Shown here: in pieces, positions 1 to 8,617 of the stretch
How positions within the stretch are numbered: the stretch's first letter is position 1
Layout: each line of letters begins with the position of its first letter
From: Spongiibacter thalassae
GTDB taxonomy: Bacteria; Pseudomonadota; Gammaproteobacteria; Pseudomonadales; Spongiibacteraceae
Reading direction: 5' to 3'
Assembly: GCF_012272835.1 (NCBI RefSeq)
Contig: NZ_JAAWWK010000002.1
Span: 649,451 to 713,450 of the forward strand
Length of the DNA stretch: 64,000 nt
Notes under the pieces: model-generated
The model's input: the letters and a program-made list of their open reading frames with translations, nothing else
Databases searched by the model: none
Told to the model about the DNA's origin: nothing
Translations under genes and position numbers: made by a program

Positions 1-32
1 AAACCAGTTCTGTTCCCGCCAGCGGTCTTGGC

Positions 33-38
33 TATAAT
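33..38 (+). promoter_or_regulatory. -10 promoter element ahead of the FHA gene
   Basis: A perfect TATAAT hexamer lies about 75 bases before the preferred TTG start of the FHA protein. No good -35 hexamer is seen at 16-18 bases upstream, and only 32 bases of upstream sequence are in the window. If it is the real -10, transcription starts near 45, and any start codon upstream of that is excluded. The element may drive the whole co-directional run down to the kinase gene. Confidence 0.45.
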
Positions 39-111
39 CAATGAGATTGGCAGCAATCGAGCAGCCTGGACGCTGAATAGATTGGCGAAGGGGCGCATCA
101 GGGAGACGCAG

Positions 112-915
112 TTGCTCAAGTTAGTCGCGGTGGTCGGTGGAGACGAATTTTCGCTGAGCGGAACTGAGGTATCAGTGGGCCGGGAATCGGGTAATGATAT
201 TGTTATCCACCACGATCTGCTCTCGCGCAAACATGCCAGATTCACCATTAACGGTGGCGAGTGTGTGATCGAGGACCTCGGGTCTACCAACGGCACTTAT
301 GTCAACAACCGCCAGATTAGCCAGCCGGCTACCCTCAAAATCGGTGATGTGGTCAAATTCGGCAAGCAGGCCTTCTATCTCGCCGCCGACGACAACGAAC
401 AGCAAACCATTCTTGCATCGCGCTTGCCCCAGCTGTCCGCCTCGGATGGCGGCTGTGTGGTGATCGATGAACACGACGACCACACTTCATTTCAGCAGTC
501 CTACCATCTTCCCCAGGGGTGGGGAAACGATGTGCCGAGTCACGAGCGCTACTCGAAAGAGTCTGTAGACAAGTTGCTGAAAGGCATTCTTGCCTCCAAG
601 GGGCCGATTCCTGACCTCGCCATTATTGTCTATATCACCCAGCGCAAGCCTCAACTATTCGGTGTGTCGCGGACCAAGGGCGACGGCGTTTGGCCGATTG
701 GTCGCGAACAGGGCTGTAAAATACGGATTGATGACCCCAGCATTTCCAAACACCACGCCAATCTGACCTATAAAAATGGTATGTGGGGGCTGGAGGATGC
801 GGGCTCGACCAATGGAATCAGAGTCAACAATGAAATTCGCAGTGGAATGGCGATAAAGGACGGCGGGTTTGCCAAGTTGGGGCGCGCTGAAATATTGTTC
901 CGAACATTAAAATAA
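112..915 (+). CDS. Double FHA-domain phosphothreonine-binding protein
   Basis: A 267-residue soluble protein with two forkhead-associated domains, at about residues 15-95 and 180-267. Both show the FHA signature: GRESGNDI, then SRKHA, then GSTNGTYVNN in the first, and GREQGCKI, SKHHA, GSTNGIRVNN in the second. FHA domains bind phosphothreonine peptides; that these two bind the kinase encoded at 4940 is inferred from the neighbourhood. The reading frame is open further upstream to position 28, but the TTG at 112 has AGGGAGA five bases before it. It also starts right at the FHA fold (LKLVAVVGG) and lies downstream of the TATAAT at 33. No signal peptide or membrane segment is seen, so it is probably cytoplasmic. 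The caspase-like gene follows about 60 bases later. Confidence 0.85.
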   Translation: MLKLVAVVGGDEFSLSGTEVSVGRESGNDIVIHHDLLSRKHARFTINGGECVIEDLGSTNGTYVNNRQISQPATLKIGDVVKFGKQAFYLAADDNEQQTILASRLPQLSASDGGCVVIDEHDDHTSFQQSYHLPQGWGNDVPSHERYSKESVDKLLKGILASKGPIPDLAIIVYITQRKPQLFGVSRTKGDGVWPIGREQGCKIRIDDPSISKHHANLTYKNGMWGLEDAGSTNGIRVNNEIRSGMAIKDGGFAKLGRAEILFRTLK

Positions 916-978
916 TCTATCAGGCGGTGCTTGCCAGAGGCAGGAAGCCGGGCGACGCCGTGCAGAGGAGGCATCAGC

Positions 979-2706
979 ATGCGAGATAACTGTGGCTTGA
1001 ACCGTAGACCGACCGCTATAGGGGGGGGCAAGACCCTGCTGGCGCTGATAAGTGCCGCGCTGCTGGGTGCCTGTGCCGGGCCTCAGCAAGACAGCGCGGG
1101 CCTGCCGCCGGACAGTGAAGACATGATTGCTGGTCTGTATATCGTCGATTGTCTGTTGCCGGGACAGATTCGAAAACTGGGGGCAATGACCTACCAGACT
1201 CCGCGGCGACCGGTAAAAACCACGGCGGCAGACTGCAATATCCGCGGTGGTGAATACGTGGCCTATGATCGGGCAAATTATAAAACTGCGCTAAAGGTGT
1301 GGTTGCCCAGCGCGGAGGCCGGCGATCCCAAGGCTCAGGTCAGCGTTGGTGAAATTTTCGAAAATGGCCTTGGCACCGAACCCAACTATGAAATGGCGGC
1401 GTTCTGGTATGCCAAGGCCGCTGAGCAGGGCGACAAAACAGCCCAGTTCAATCTGGGCACGCTCTACGAGCAGGGCAAGGGCGTTGAGCAAAACAAGCTC
1501 AAGGCGCTGAATCTCTACCGTGAGGCCTGGGGGCTGCCCGAGGACAGTCTGATGTATCAAGCCACCGCACAGAAGGAACAGGAGGCCCTGCGCGCCAGTC
1601 TCGAGTCGCAACTCAAGTCCAAGGACGCCCAGCTCAAGCTGCTGGAGTCCCAGCTGCAATCACTGCGTTCCAAATTGAAAGCCGCCAAGGCCCGTGGCGC
1701 CAGCCCCGAGCTAGCTACCGCGGCTGACGAACTCAATACCTTGTCGGAACTTGTTACCACACTTAAAAATGACCGGGTTGCGGTTGCCGAGCAGCTCAGC
1801 GCGATTCCGAAACTGCGCACACCTGTGGCCAAGTTGAGAACGCCGGAGGCCGGGGTGAAGCAGCGTACCCCTGGCGTGTTTGAAGCCGCTTCCAGCGACG
1901 GTGTTGAAGTGGTGCGCGGCGAGTCATTGAGTTTTGAGGGAACGAACTTTGGCCGCTACTATGCGCTGGTCATTGGTAACCGTAATTATTCGGCACTGGA
2001 AGATTTGGAAACACCCTTCAATGACGCCCGGGAAATTGGCGCGGTGCTGGAGAACAAGTACGGCTTCACCGTGCAGCTGCTGCTGGACGCTGACCGTCTG
2101 ACGGTAATGCGCGCCCTGAACGAGCTACATGAGGTGCTCACCGAAGACGATAATTTGCTGATTTACTATGCAGGCCACGGCAGTCTGATCGATATCGGCG
2201 ACCGCAATGCGGGCTACTGGCTGCCGGTTAATGCCGATGCGCCACCGAACGACTCCCGTTGGGTGCCCAATGAATTTATCACCAATCACCTTGGCCGTAT
2301 GCAGGCGCGGCGCGTGCTGGTGATAGCCGATTCCTGTTATGGCGGTTTGCTGTCATCGTCCCCCGGTCACCTGTTCTTCGGCAATGCCGCCGGCGCAGAG
2401 GGAAGCAGCGAGTATATTCGCTATAAACTGCCGCGGCGCTCGCGCTTGCTGCTGTCTTCCGGTGGTGACAAGCCGGTTATCGACGGCGGCGGTGGCGGGC
2501 ACTCGGTCTTTGCCCGTGAACTCATCACCATTTTGGAAAACAATAGCCAGGTTATGTCAGCACCGGCGCTGTACGCCAATATTCGTCAGCCGGTAATGGC
2601 CCGTGCCGAGGCGAATAACTTCGTTCAGGAACCGGTTTACAAAAGCATTAAAGGCGCAGGACACGAGGTGGGTGATTTCTTCTTTGTGCCCAAGTCCAGT
2701 CAGTAG
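979..2706 (+). CDS. Caspase-family (C14) lipoprotein with Sel1 repeats
   Basis: A 575-residue predicted lipoprotein. The lipobox LGAC places the lipidated Cys at residue 32, after a hydrophobic signal segment. It is followed by Sel1-like repeats at about 95-185 (AFWYAKAAEQGDKTAQFNLG), a coiled-coil-rich Gln/Lys/Leu stretch at about 195-285 and a C-terminal caspase-fold domain at about 330-565. Both expected catalytic residues are visible: His400 in YAGHG and Cys453 in DSCYGG, so it should be an active cysteine peptidase. The ATG at 979 has AGAGGAGG just upstream; an in-frame TTG at 931 has no ribosome site. A run of eight G at 1021-1028 lies within the signal-peptide codons. Context suggests an envelope effector controlled by the FHA/kinase module; its substrate is unknown. 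Confidence 0.85.
   Translation: MRDNCGLNRRPTAIGGGKTLLALISAALLGACAGPQQDSAGLPPDSEDMIAGLYIVDCLLPGQIRKLGAMTYQTPRRPVKTTAADCNIRGGEYVAYDRANYKTALKVWLPSAEAGDPKAQVSVGEIFENGLGTEPNYEMAAFWYAKAAEQGDKTAQFNLGTLYEQGKGVEQNKLKALNLYREAWGLPEDSLMYQATAQKEQEALRASLESQLKSKDAQLKLLESQLQSLRSKLKAAKARGASPELATAADELNTLSELVTTLKNDRVAVAEQLSAIPKLRTPVAKLRTPEAGVKQRTPGVFEAASSDGVEVVRGESLSFEGTNFGRYYALVIGNRNYSALEDLETPFNDAREIGAVLENKYGFTVQLLLDADRLTVMRALNELHEVLTEDDNLLIYYAGHGSLIDIGDRNAGYWLPVNADAPPNDSRWVPNEFITNHLGRMQARRVLVIADSCYGGLLSSSPGHLFFGNAAGAEGSSEYIRYKLPRRSRLLLSSGGDKPVIDGGGGGHSVFARELITILENNSQVMSAPALYANIRQPVMARAEANNFVQEPVYKSIKGAGHEVGDFFFVPKSSQ
1021..1028 (+). repeat. G8 homopolymer inside the lipoprotein signal-peptide coding region
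   Basis: Eight consecutive G residues encode part of GGGK at residues 15-18 of the caspase-like lipoprotein. As written, the frame is intact through the lipobox. Runs of this length can slip during replication, and a one-base change would abolish the protein. Whether it varies in this organism cannot be told from one sequence. Confidence 0.6.
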
Positions 2707-2774
2707 AATTTAACCATTGACCGTCAACGGTCTATATAACAACGAATAGAGCATACGGATTTGAGAGGGGATAA

Positions 2775-4076
2775 ATGGTGAAAATACCAAGTGTAATGGG
2801 AAATCGGCTCATTCTTGTCGCGGCAACAGCGCTGTTGCTGGGAACGGCAGGTACTGCAGCGGCGGAGACGAACTGCGATGGTTCCAGCAGCGGTGGCGGT
2901 GGTACAGACAACGGCGGCAACGACGGTGGGGGTACGCCGCCCACCGGTGCGACCGGTGACGATGGTTTCAGCAGTACTGCCTCGGATTCCGAGTTTTCGA
3001 CGACCCGCGCCGAGGAGGGGGAGTTCTCGGAAGGTGGCGACGAGTGTAGCCCCAGTGCCAGTGAAACCACTACCAGCCAGACCAAGGATGTGGCGGTTGG
3101 CGTGCTCACCAAGATCAATAATCAGCGAGCCAGTGCGCGCCGGGGCAATACCTCGAAGGGCAGCAAGCGTCGGCGTAGCGATGCCGGAGCCCTGTCCTAT
3201 GGAGGCGCGGCGTCCGGCGACGAAGCTGAGGGCAGTCTCAGTGGTTTAAGCCCGTGGTCGCTGTTCGCCTTTGACGATATGACCGAGCGCGACCGCGAGG
3301 CCACCGTGAAAGGCGGCGGTTTCGAGCAGAGTGGCAATACCTTTGCGCTGGGTTTTGACTACCGTGTCGACCCGGATACCTACGCGGGGATGTCGGTAAC
3401 GGTAGTTGATAGCGAGACCGACTTCGATAACAACGGCGGCTCCAGCGAGTTGGGAGTGTGGCTGCTGGGTGTGCACGGTGCCAAGTATTGGGATGAAGTG
3501 TCCCTGTCCGGACTGGTCGCCTACGGCGATATGGACCTGGATATTGCAAGAAATCAGTCTGGTACCCGCTTTAACGGTGACACCGGCGGTGATTTTTTGA
3601 TGCTCGATATGAGTGTGTCCTACGAGTATAGCCACGGCAACGGAATGCGTCTGTCACCGAGTGTGCGACTCTTCCACCTCGGTGGTGAAGTTGATGCCTA
3701 CCGTGAGCAGGCGGTGGGCGCAGCGACGACCATTGATTATCGCGCCCAGGACCTGGAATCGACACTGGTCACCTTGTCGGTCACCGGTGATTACTCGCAA
3801 TTGATGGAGTGGGGTGTGCTGACGCCGACGGTGCGTTTTGATCTGGTTAACGACCTCAGTGACGCCAGCACAACGACAAGTCAAAGCAGCTTGACCGCTG
3901 CGGCGATCTCCAGTCAGTCTGATGACCCTGACGAATTGACGGCCAATATCAGTGCCGGGCTTGCCGCACAGTTCCGCGGCGGCCTGTCTGCCTACGCGAT
4001 GTACGAACAGCTGTTGGCCCACGACTATATGGAGCGGTATAGCGTGATTGTCGGGGTGCGCTACGAGCTGCCCTGA
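2775..4076 (+). CDS. Autotransporter-type outer-membrane beta-barrel protein
   Basis: A 433-residue protein with a signal peptide (hydrophobic residues about 10-28, cleavage near TAAAET). A short low-complexity region follows at about 30-140: first Gly/Ser/Asp/Thr-rich and acidic, then a basic patch (SKGSKRRRS). The remaining ~280 residues alternate polar and hydrophobic strands with a closing VGVRYEL strand, typical of the autotransporter beta-domain. Two Cys in the passenger region (ETNCDG and DECSPS) could form a disulfide. The chain ends in Pro rather than the Phe or Trp usual for outer-membrane barrels. No adhesin or enzyme passenger is seen, so it may be a pore or anchor rather than a secretor. 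The ATG follows GAGAGGGGAT. It lies between the caspase-like and hydrolase genes in the same direction. Confidence 0.75.
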   Translation: MVKIPSVMGNRLILVAATALLLGTAGTAAAETNCDGSSSGGGGTDNGGNDGGGTPPTGATGDDGFSSTASDSEFSTTRAEEGEFSEGGDECSPSASETTTSQTKDVAVGVLTKINNQRASARRGNTSKGSKRRRSDAGALSYGGAASGDEAEGSLSGLSPWSLFAFDDMTERDREATVKGGGFEQSGNTFALGFDYRVDPDTYAGMSVTVVDSETDFDNNGGSSELGVWLLGVHGAKYWDEVSLSGLVAYGDMDLDIARNQSGTRFNGDTGGDFLMLDMSVSYEYSHGNGMRLSPSVRLFHLGGEVDAYREQAVGAATTIDYRAQDLESTLVTLSVTGDYSQLMEWGVLTPTVRFDLVNDLSDASTTTSQSSLTAAAISSQSDDPDELTANISAGLAAQFRGGLSAYAMYEQLLAHDYMERYSVIVGVRYELP

Positions 4077-4079
4077 CCG

Positions 4080-4928
4080 GTGTTGCGGCCCCATCGCCGG
4101 AGAAGCCCGTACTGTTTATTAGTCGGGCTTTTTTGTTGGTTGAGCGCCTGCCAAAGTCCCCCGGCGGCGCTGAACTTGGCCAGGGATGCCAGATTGGCCG
4201 TCGCAGATCGCCAGGGTGAGGGCTTTACCCATCGGGTGATCGCGCCGTCGGAGCTATTGAACGGTGCGCGGCTGCAACAGCTAACCGTATTTATCGAAGG
4301 GGATGGGCGGCCCTGGCGTCATGGGCACTATATTGCGCGCCAACCTGATGGTCGGCAGCCCCTGGCGCTGAAATTAATGGTAGCCACCCCGCAACCGGCG
4401 CTTTATCTGGGGCGCCCCTGTTATCTTGGTCTGGCGGCATCGCCGGGTTGCAGTGAAAAATACTGGACCTCCCATCGCTATTCGGCGGAAGTAGTGGCCA
4501 GCATGGTTGCAGCGCTCAGGCACCTGCTCGCTGAGCTTGGCCAGCCCAATCTGCGTTTGGTGGGCTACAGTGGTGGCGGAGCGCTCGCGACCTTGATGGC
4601 CGCAAGTTTGCCTCGGGGCACCACAGTGGTGACCCTCGCGGGGAATCTGGATACGGAGTTGTGGAGCGAGCACCACCGTTATCTGCCTTTGAGCGGATCG
4701 CAAAACCCGCTTGCCAGTGCGGATATGACCCGTGTTCACCACTACCACTACGTTGGTGCGCAGGACGATAATGTACCACCGGCGTTGGCAACGCGTTTCA
4801 CCGCGGTCCACGGTGGTAGTTTGACTATAATTAACGATATCGATCACCGCTGTTGCTGGCTGGAACATTGGTCAGCGTCCATCAATCCGGAAACCTCGAC
4901 TGAGCCCGGTAGTATTAAAGCCAAGTAG
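4080..4928 (+). CDS. Alpha/beta-hydrolase fold lipoprotein
   Basis: About 282 residues. The N-terminus is basic, then hydrophobic, then WLSACQS, a good lipobox, so it is probably a lipoprotein. The nucleophile elbow GYSGGG (Ser near residue 164), a late Asp in GAQDDNVPP and a His in DIDHRCCW fit the Ser-Asp-His triad of alpha/beta hydrolases. The substrate cannot be told. Translation starts at GTG 4080 or the adjacent TTG 4083, three bases after the barrel gene stops, which suggests translational coupling. The kinase gene begins 11 bases after its stop. It belongs to the same transcription unit as the FHA, caspase-like and barrel genes. Confidence 0.75.
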   Translation: MLRPHRRRSPYCLLVGLFCWLSACQSPPAALNLARDARLAVADRQGEGFTHRVIAPSELLNGARLQQLTVFIEGDGRPWRHGHYIARQPDGRQPLALKLMVATPQPALYLGRPCYLGLAASPGCSEKYWTSHRYSAEVVASMVAALRHLLAELGQPNLRLVGYSGGGALATLMAASLPRGTTVVTLAGNLDTELWSEHHRYLPLSGSQNPLASADMTRVHHYHYVGAQDDNVPPALATRFTAVHGGSLTIINDIDHRCCWLEHWSASINPETSTEPGSIKAK

Positions 4929-4939
4929 CCTGGAAGCCC

Positions 4940-6550
4940 ATGAAAGACGACGATAAAACCATCAGCGACGATATTACCCGCATGGCCAATGACGATGAAA
5001 AAACCGCCGTCGATCCCGATGTCGTTGGCAGTGGCAGGCCTGATGATGGGGACGACGCCCAGCCGACGGTATTGGGCGGCGATGACATTACCCGGCTTGC
5101 GCCGGAGCCTTTCTCTACGGCAGACGAGAACACCGTCGCGGCAGATGAGGCGACAGAGGTTGGCGGCGCCGAGGATGGCACCGAGGTCGGTTTGGGCAGT
5201 ATCGAGGGCACCGAAGTCGCCGACGACGCCACCGCCGTTGTGCCCGGGGCGGGAAGTGTGCCGCTCACTACCGGGTCTGGAGGCACTCGTACCCAGCCGC
5301 CTGTGCCGGATACTTCGGCAGAGCTGGCACCAGGCTCGGTGCTGAAGGAACGTTTTCGTATTGAGAAACAGCTGGGCGAAGGGGGAATGGGGGCGGTCTA
5401 TCTCGCTACAGATCGACGCAAGGTTGAGACCCGACACCACGACCCAACCCTCGCGATCAAGGTGATCCGCGGTCAATTTGCCCGAGACTCACGGGCGTTT
5501 ATTGCGCTGCAGCGTGAAGCAGATAAGTCCCAGCGGCTGGCCCACCCGAATATCATCACTGTGTACGATTTCGACCGGGACGGCGATACCTTTTTCATGA
5601 CGATGGAGGCGTTGAAAGGAGGCACGCTGAGTGATGTGATTACCTCGTCAGCGGGGGCCTCCGAACAGACTCTGGAATGGATTTCCGATCTCGCCAAAGG
5701 TGTTGCCTACGCCCACCAGCGGGACATCGTGCACTCCGACCTGAAGCCGGATAACGTGTTTATAACCGATGACAAACGGCTGAAAATTCTCGATTTTGGT
5801 ATCGCCAGAGCGCTATCTAATGTCGAGGGGCGTGCGGGTTCCCGGGATGAGGTCGTGGGCTTGACCCCAGCCTACGCCAGCTGCGAAATGTTTGAGCGCG
5901 CCGATCCTCATCCCGCTGACGACGTTTATGCCATTGGTGTGATCGCGTATCAGGCTCTCACCGGGGAGCACCCCTTCGGCCGTAAAAAGTCGATTGTCGC
6001 GAGGGAAGAGGGGATGAAACCGGCGCGCATCAAGTCGCTGTCGGGTTATCAATGGCAGGCCATCGCCAAGGCACTGGCGTTTAATCGCGAGGACCGCTGG
6101 CAAGACGCCGACGAATTTTTGCGTAAATTCACCGGTCAGGGCCGCCGAGTGCGTCAATTGGCGATGGCGCTGCTGGTGGCGGTGCTGAGCTTTTCCGCTT
6201 ACCTGGCTCTTTACGAGGGACCAGTGGGGCCGGAAACGCCCTTTGAAGAGCTGCCCCTGGCCTTGCAGCAAGAGGTGTCCGGGGTGATTGCCGAGGCCCA
6301 TCAGGCGAAGAAATTTGGCGACTTGAATGGCTCGCTGTTCTATCTGGACAGGGCCTATGGGCTACATCCGCGCAATCTGGAAGTGATGGATCTGCTCGAC
6401 GATTTCCTCGATCAGGTTTTTGCGGCTATGGACTCGTCGCGAATGTCCCGGGCCCAGCGCCTCGCTCAGGTTGAGGAACTGTTGAAATACGAGTCGCTGT
6501 CGCAGAATCGTCGGTTAATCAAGGCTCGCAAGGAGCTGGGGGGCGGCTGA
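4940..6550 (+). CDS. Transmembrane Ser/Thr protein kinase with threonine-rich acidic N-terminal tail
   Basis: A 536-residue Hanks-type kinase. The domain spans about residues 139-396: glycine loop GEGGMG (146-151), Lys174 in AIKV, helix-C Glu193, catalytic HSDLKPDN (Asp267) and DFG at 285-287. Ser266 replaces the usual Arg, so this is a non-RD kinase. One membrane segment (about 406-424) precedes a ~110-residue part predicted to be outside the cytoplasm. Residues 1-135 are disordered-looking, acidic and Thr-rich, with DDITR twice (10-14, 48-52) and TEV three times (72, 81, 91). These are plausible autophosphorylation sites and FHA docking sites (inference). The partner PP2C phosphatase is encoded convergently only 32 bases away. 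This resembles PpkA/PppA/Fha threonine phosphorylation pathways, but no type VI secretion genes are in the window. Confidence 0.93.
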   Translation: MKDDDKTISDDITRMANDDEKTAVDPDVVGSGRPDDGDDAQPTVLGGDDITRLAPEPFSTADENTVAADEATEVGGAEDGTEVGLGSIEGTEVADDATAVVPGAGSVPLTTGSGGTRTQPPVPDTSAELAPGSVLKERFRIEKQLGEGGMGAVYLATDRRKVETRHHDPTLAIKVIRGQFARDSRAFIALQREADKSQRLAHPNIITVYDFDRDGDTFFMTMEALKGGTLSDVITSSAGASEQTLEWISDLAKGVAYAHQRDIVHSDLKPDNVFITDDKRLKILDFGIARALSNVEGRAGSRDEVVGLTPAYASCEMFERADPHPADDVYAIGVIAYQALTGEHPFGRKKSIVAREEGMKPARIKSLSGYQWQAIAKALAFNREDRWQDADEFLRKFTGQGRRVRQLAMALLVAVLSFSAYLALYEGPVGPETPFEELPLALQQEVSGVIAEAHQAKKFGDLNGSLFYLDRAYGLHPRNLEVMDLLDDFLDQVFAAMDSSRMSRAQRLAQVEELLKYESLSQNRRLIKARKELGGG

Positions 6551-6582
6551 CCACGGTGTGGGTGATCTCGGCGTGGCGGCCG

Positions 6583-7353
6583 TTAAAGGTAGCGGATCGA
6601 TCCATCTGCCCCTGCCACCGACACGGGGGCGGGGTGTTGTCCTGACTCCGGGGCGTTGTCGCCGGCGCATACCAGCACTGCAGTGATATTGTCACTGCCA
6701 CCTTTTTTAACAGCATAGGCAATCAGAAACTCGAGTTTCTTTTTGAGCGAGGCTTTGGCCGAGAGAATCTTGGCCATTTCAGCGCCGCTGAGAATGTCAT
6801 TCAAGCCGTCGCTGCATAACAGTAAATATTCGCCGCGGCCGAGGTTGCCGGTGATGCGGGGCACCTCGTCGGCCGGCAGGCGTCCGTGTCCCAAAGCCCG
6901 AGTGATGACATTGCGTTTGGTATGGTTTACGGCTTCTTCGGGTGAAATCTCTCCCTTGGCGATAAGGCCTTCAACGTAGGAGTGATCGCGGGTGAGCTGT
7001 TGCAATTCGCCCGTCCACAGGTAGGCGCGGCTGTCGCCGATCCAGGAAATCTGGTAGTGGTAGTCGTCCAGACTCGCGGCCACAACAGTAGAGCCCATAC
7101 CGCGTTTGTGAATGTCGCCGGTCGAGGCATTGCTGATATTGGTATTGGCGGCGCTGATCGCTTCGGCAAGGCTCTGACCGTCGTTGAGCAGCGAGGGCAC
7201 ACTGTCTGCGACGATTTGTGCGGCGACATCACCGGCTTCGGCGCCCCCCATGCCGTCGGCAACGAGAGCCAGTCCTTGCTGGGCATTGGCGACAAATCGG
7301 TCTTCGTTCTGTTTGCGCTTGCCTACATGGCTGCCGCCAACAATTTCAATCAT
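6583..7353 (-). CDS. PP2C-family Ser/Thr protein phosphatase
   Basis: A 256-residue single-domain PPM/PP2C phosphatase. Metal-binding and catalytic motifs are all present in order: NEDRF, VADGMGG, GSTVVAA, GDSRAYL, LTRDHSYV, CSDGLND and SDNITAVLV. It has no signal peptide or membrane segment, so it acts in the cytoplasm. It should remove phosphate from the kinase encoded at 4940 or its targets. The pairing is inferred from adjacency and is typical of bacterial Stk/Stp pairs. It is transcribed toward the kinase gene, so the two come from different promoters. It lies 92 bases downstream of cysK on the same strand. Confidence 0.93.
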   Translation of the reverse strand: MIEIVGGSHVGKRKQNEDRFVANAQQGLALVADGMGGAEAGDVAAQIVADSVPSLLNDGQSLAEAISAANTNISNASTGDIHKRGMGSTVVAASLDDYHYQISWIGDSRAYLWTGELQQLTRDHSYVEGLIAKGEISPEEAVNHTKRNVITRALGHGRLPADEVPRITGNLGRGEYLLLCSDGLNDILSGAEMAKILSAKASLKKKLEFLIAYAVKKGGSDNITAVLVCAGDNAPESGQHPAPVSVAGADGSIRYL

Positions 7354-7445
7354 AGTGCTCTCGTTCTTATCGCTGATTACGAATACTTAGTCTTTTCAAT
7401 CAGTACGTTGCTGCGCTGGGTTAAGGTGATTGCCACAGCTTAATA

Positions 7446-8408
7446 CTAACCTTCAATGCTGCCAAAAGCTCCCTCAAATAGCGCGGTGCTTAAATAACGC
7501 TCGGCGGAATCCGGCAATATCGCCACGACGGTCTTGCCGGCGTTCTCCGGGCGGGCGGCAACACGTTCGGCAACCGCCATCGCTGCGCCACTGGAGATTC
7601 CCGCCAGTATGCCTTCTTCCTTCATCAGCCGGTGGGCCCAGGCGATGGCGTCGGCGTCGGCAACGCTCTCGACGTCATCGACCACAGCGAGGTTGAGGTT
7701 TTCGGGAAGAAATCCGGCGCCGATGCCCTGAATCTTATGGGGTGAGTGTTTGAGTTCGGTGCCGTGCAGGGCATTGCGGATCACGGTTGAGCTTTCGGGC
7801 TCCACCGCGATGGCCTGAATTTGTTTGTTTTGCTGGTGCTTGATGTATTCCGCGACGCCGGAAATGGTGCCTCCGGTGCCCACTCCCGCCACCAAAATGT
7901 CGATCTCCCCGTTAGTGTCGCGCCAGATCTCCGGGCCGGTGGTTTCACGGTGTATTGCGGGGTTGGCGGGATTGCTGAATTGCTGTGGCATAAAATAACG
8001 GTCCGGGTCGCGGTTTACCAGCTCGGTGGCGGCAGCAATGGCGCCTTTCATGCCCTTGGCACCTTCACTTAGCACCAGCCGGGCACCCAGTGCAATCAGG
8101 ACTTTGCGCCGCTCCATACTCATGGTATCGGGCATTGTCAGGGTAATGGGGTAACCCCGCGCGGCGGCGACAAAGGCCAGGGCGATACCGGTATTGCCGC
8201 TGGTGGGCTCGACAATTTCCATGCCGGCGCGCAGTTGACCGCTTTTCTCCGCTTGCCAGATCATATTGGCGCCGATGCGACACTTCACACTGTTGGCGGG
8301 GTTGCGAGACTCCTGTTTCAGCAGTATGCGGTGCTCGCTGATGCGGCGCACCGGAATGAGCGGGGTGTTGCCAATACTCAGACTAATGTCATCAAAGCAG
8401 TTTGTCAT
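7446..8408 (-). CDS. cysK: Cysteine synthase A (O-acetylserine sulfhydrylase)
   Basis: A 320-residue PLP enzyme that makes cysteine from O-acetylserine and sulfide. The PLP lysine lies in [13 protein letters not shown], the substrate loop is PTSGNTG and the phosphate-binding loop is [10 protein letters not shown]. The [18 protein letters not shown] stretch matches the E. coli CysK type rather than CysM. The end [15 protein letters not shown] is also CysK-like. Length fits the family. It is a stand-alone gene; no cys regulon neighbours are present. Confidence 0.95.
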   Translation of the reverse strand: MTNCFDDISLSIGNTPLIPVRRISEHRILLKQESRNPANSVKCRIGANMIWQAEKSGQLRAGMEIVEPTSGNTGIALAFVAAARGYPITLTMPDTMSMERRKVLIALGARLVLSEGAKGMKGAIAAATELVNRDPDRYFMPQQFSNPANPAIHRETTGPEIWRDTNGEIDILVAGVGTGGTISGVAEYIKHQQNKQIQAIAVEPESSTVIRNALHGTELKHSPHKIQGIGAGFLPENLNLAVVDDVESVADADAIAWAHRLMKEEGILAGISSGAAMAVAERVAARPENAGKTVVAILPDSAERYLSTALFEGAFGSIEG

Positions 8409-8617
8409 AGATGTCTCCGTTGTGCTTGCACGCGTGATCGCGGGAGCTTACAGCATTTAAGGCCCAATCTTTGATAATATAGCTGGCTTGGGCCGCGCTT
8501 GCCGTAATCTGCGTAGACAAGTAGGCTTGTTTCTTTGCAATAGCCATCAGTGTAATGTTCGCCCCTGCGAATTCCTATAGAGGGAATTGTTCCGGGGCTA
8601 TTTATCAGGAACCATCA

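Noticed and set aside
2719-2732. GACCG-TCAA-CGGTC hairpin and TTGACC before the barrel gene
   Set aside because: Stem of only five bases without a T run, and no -10 at a suitable distance from TTGACC.
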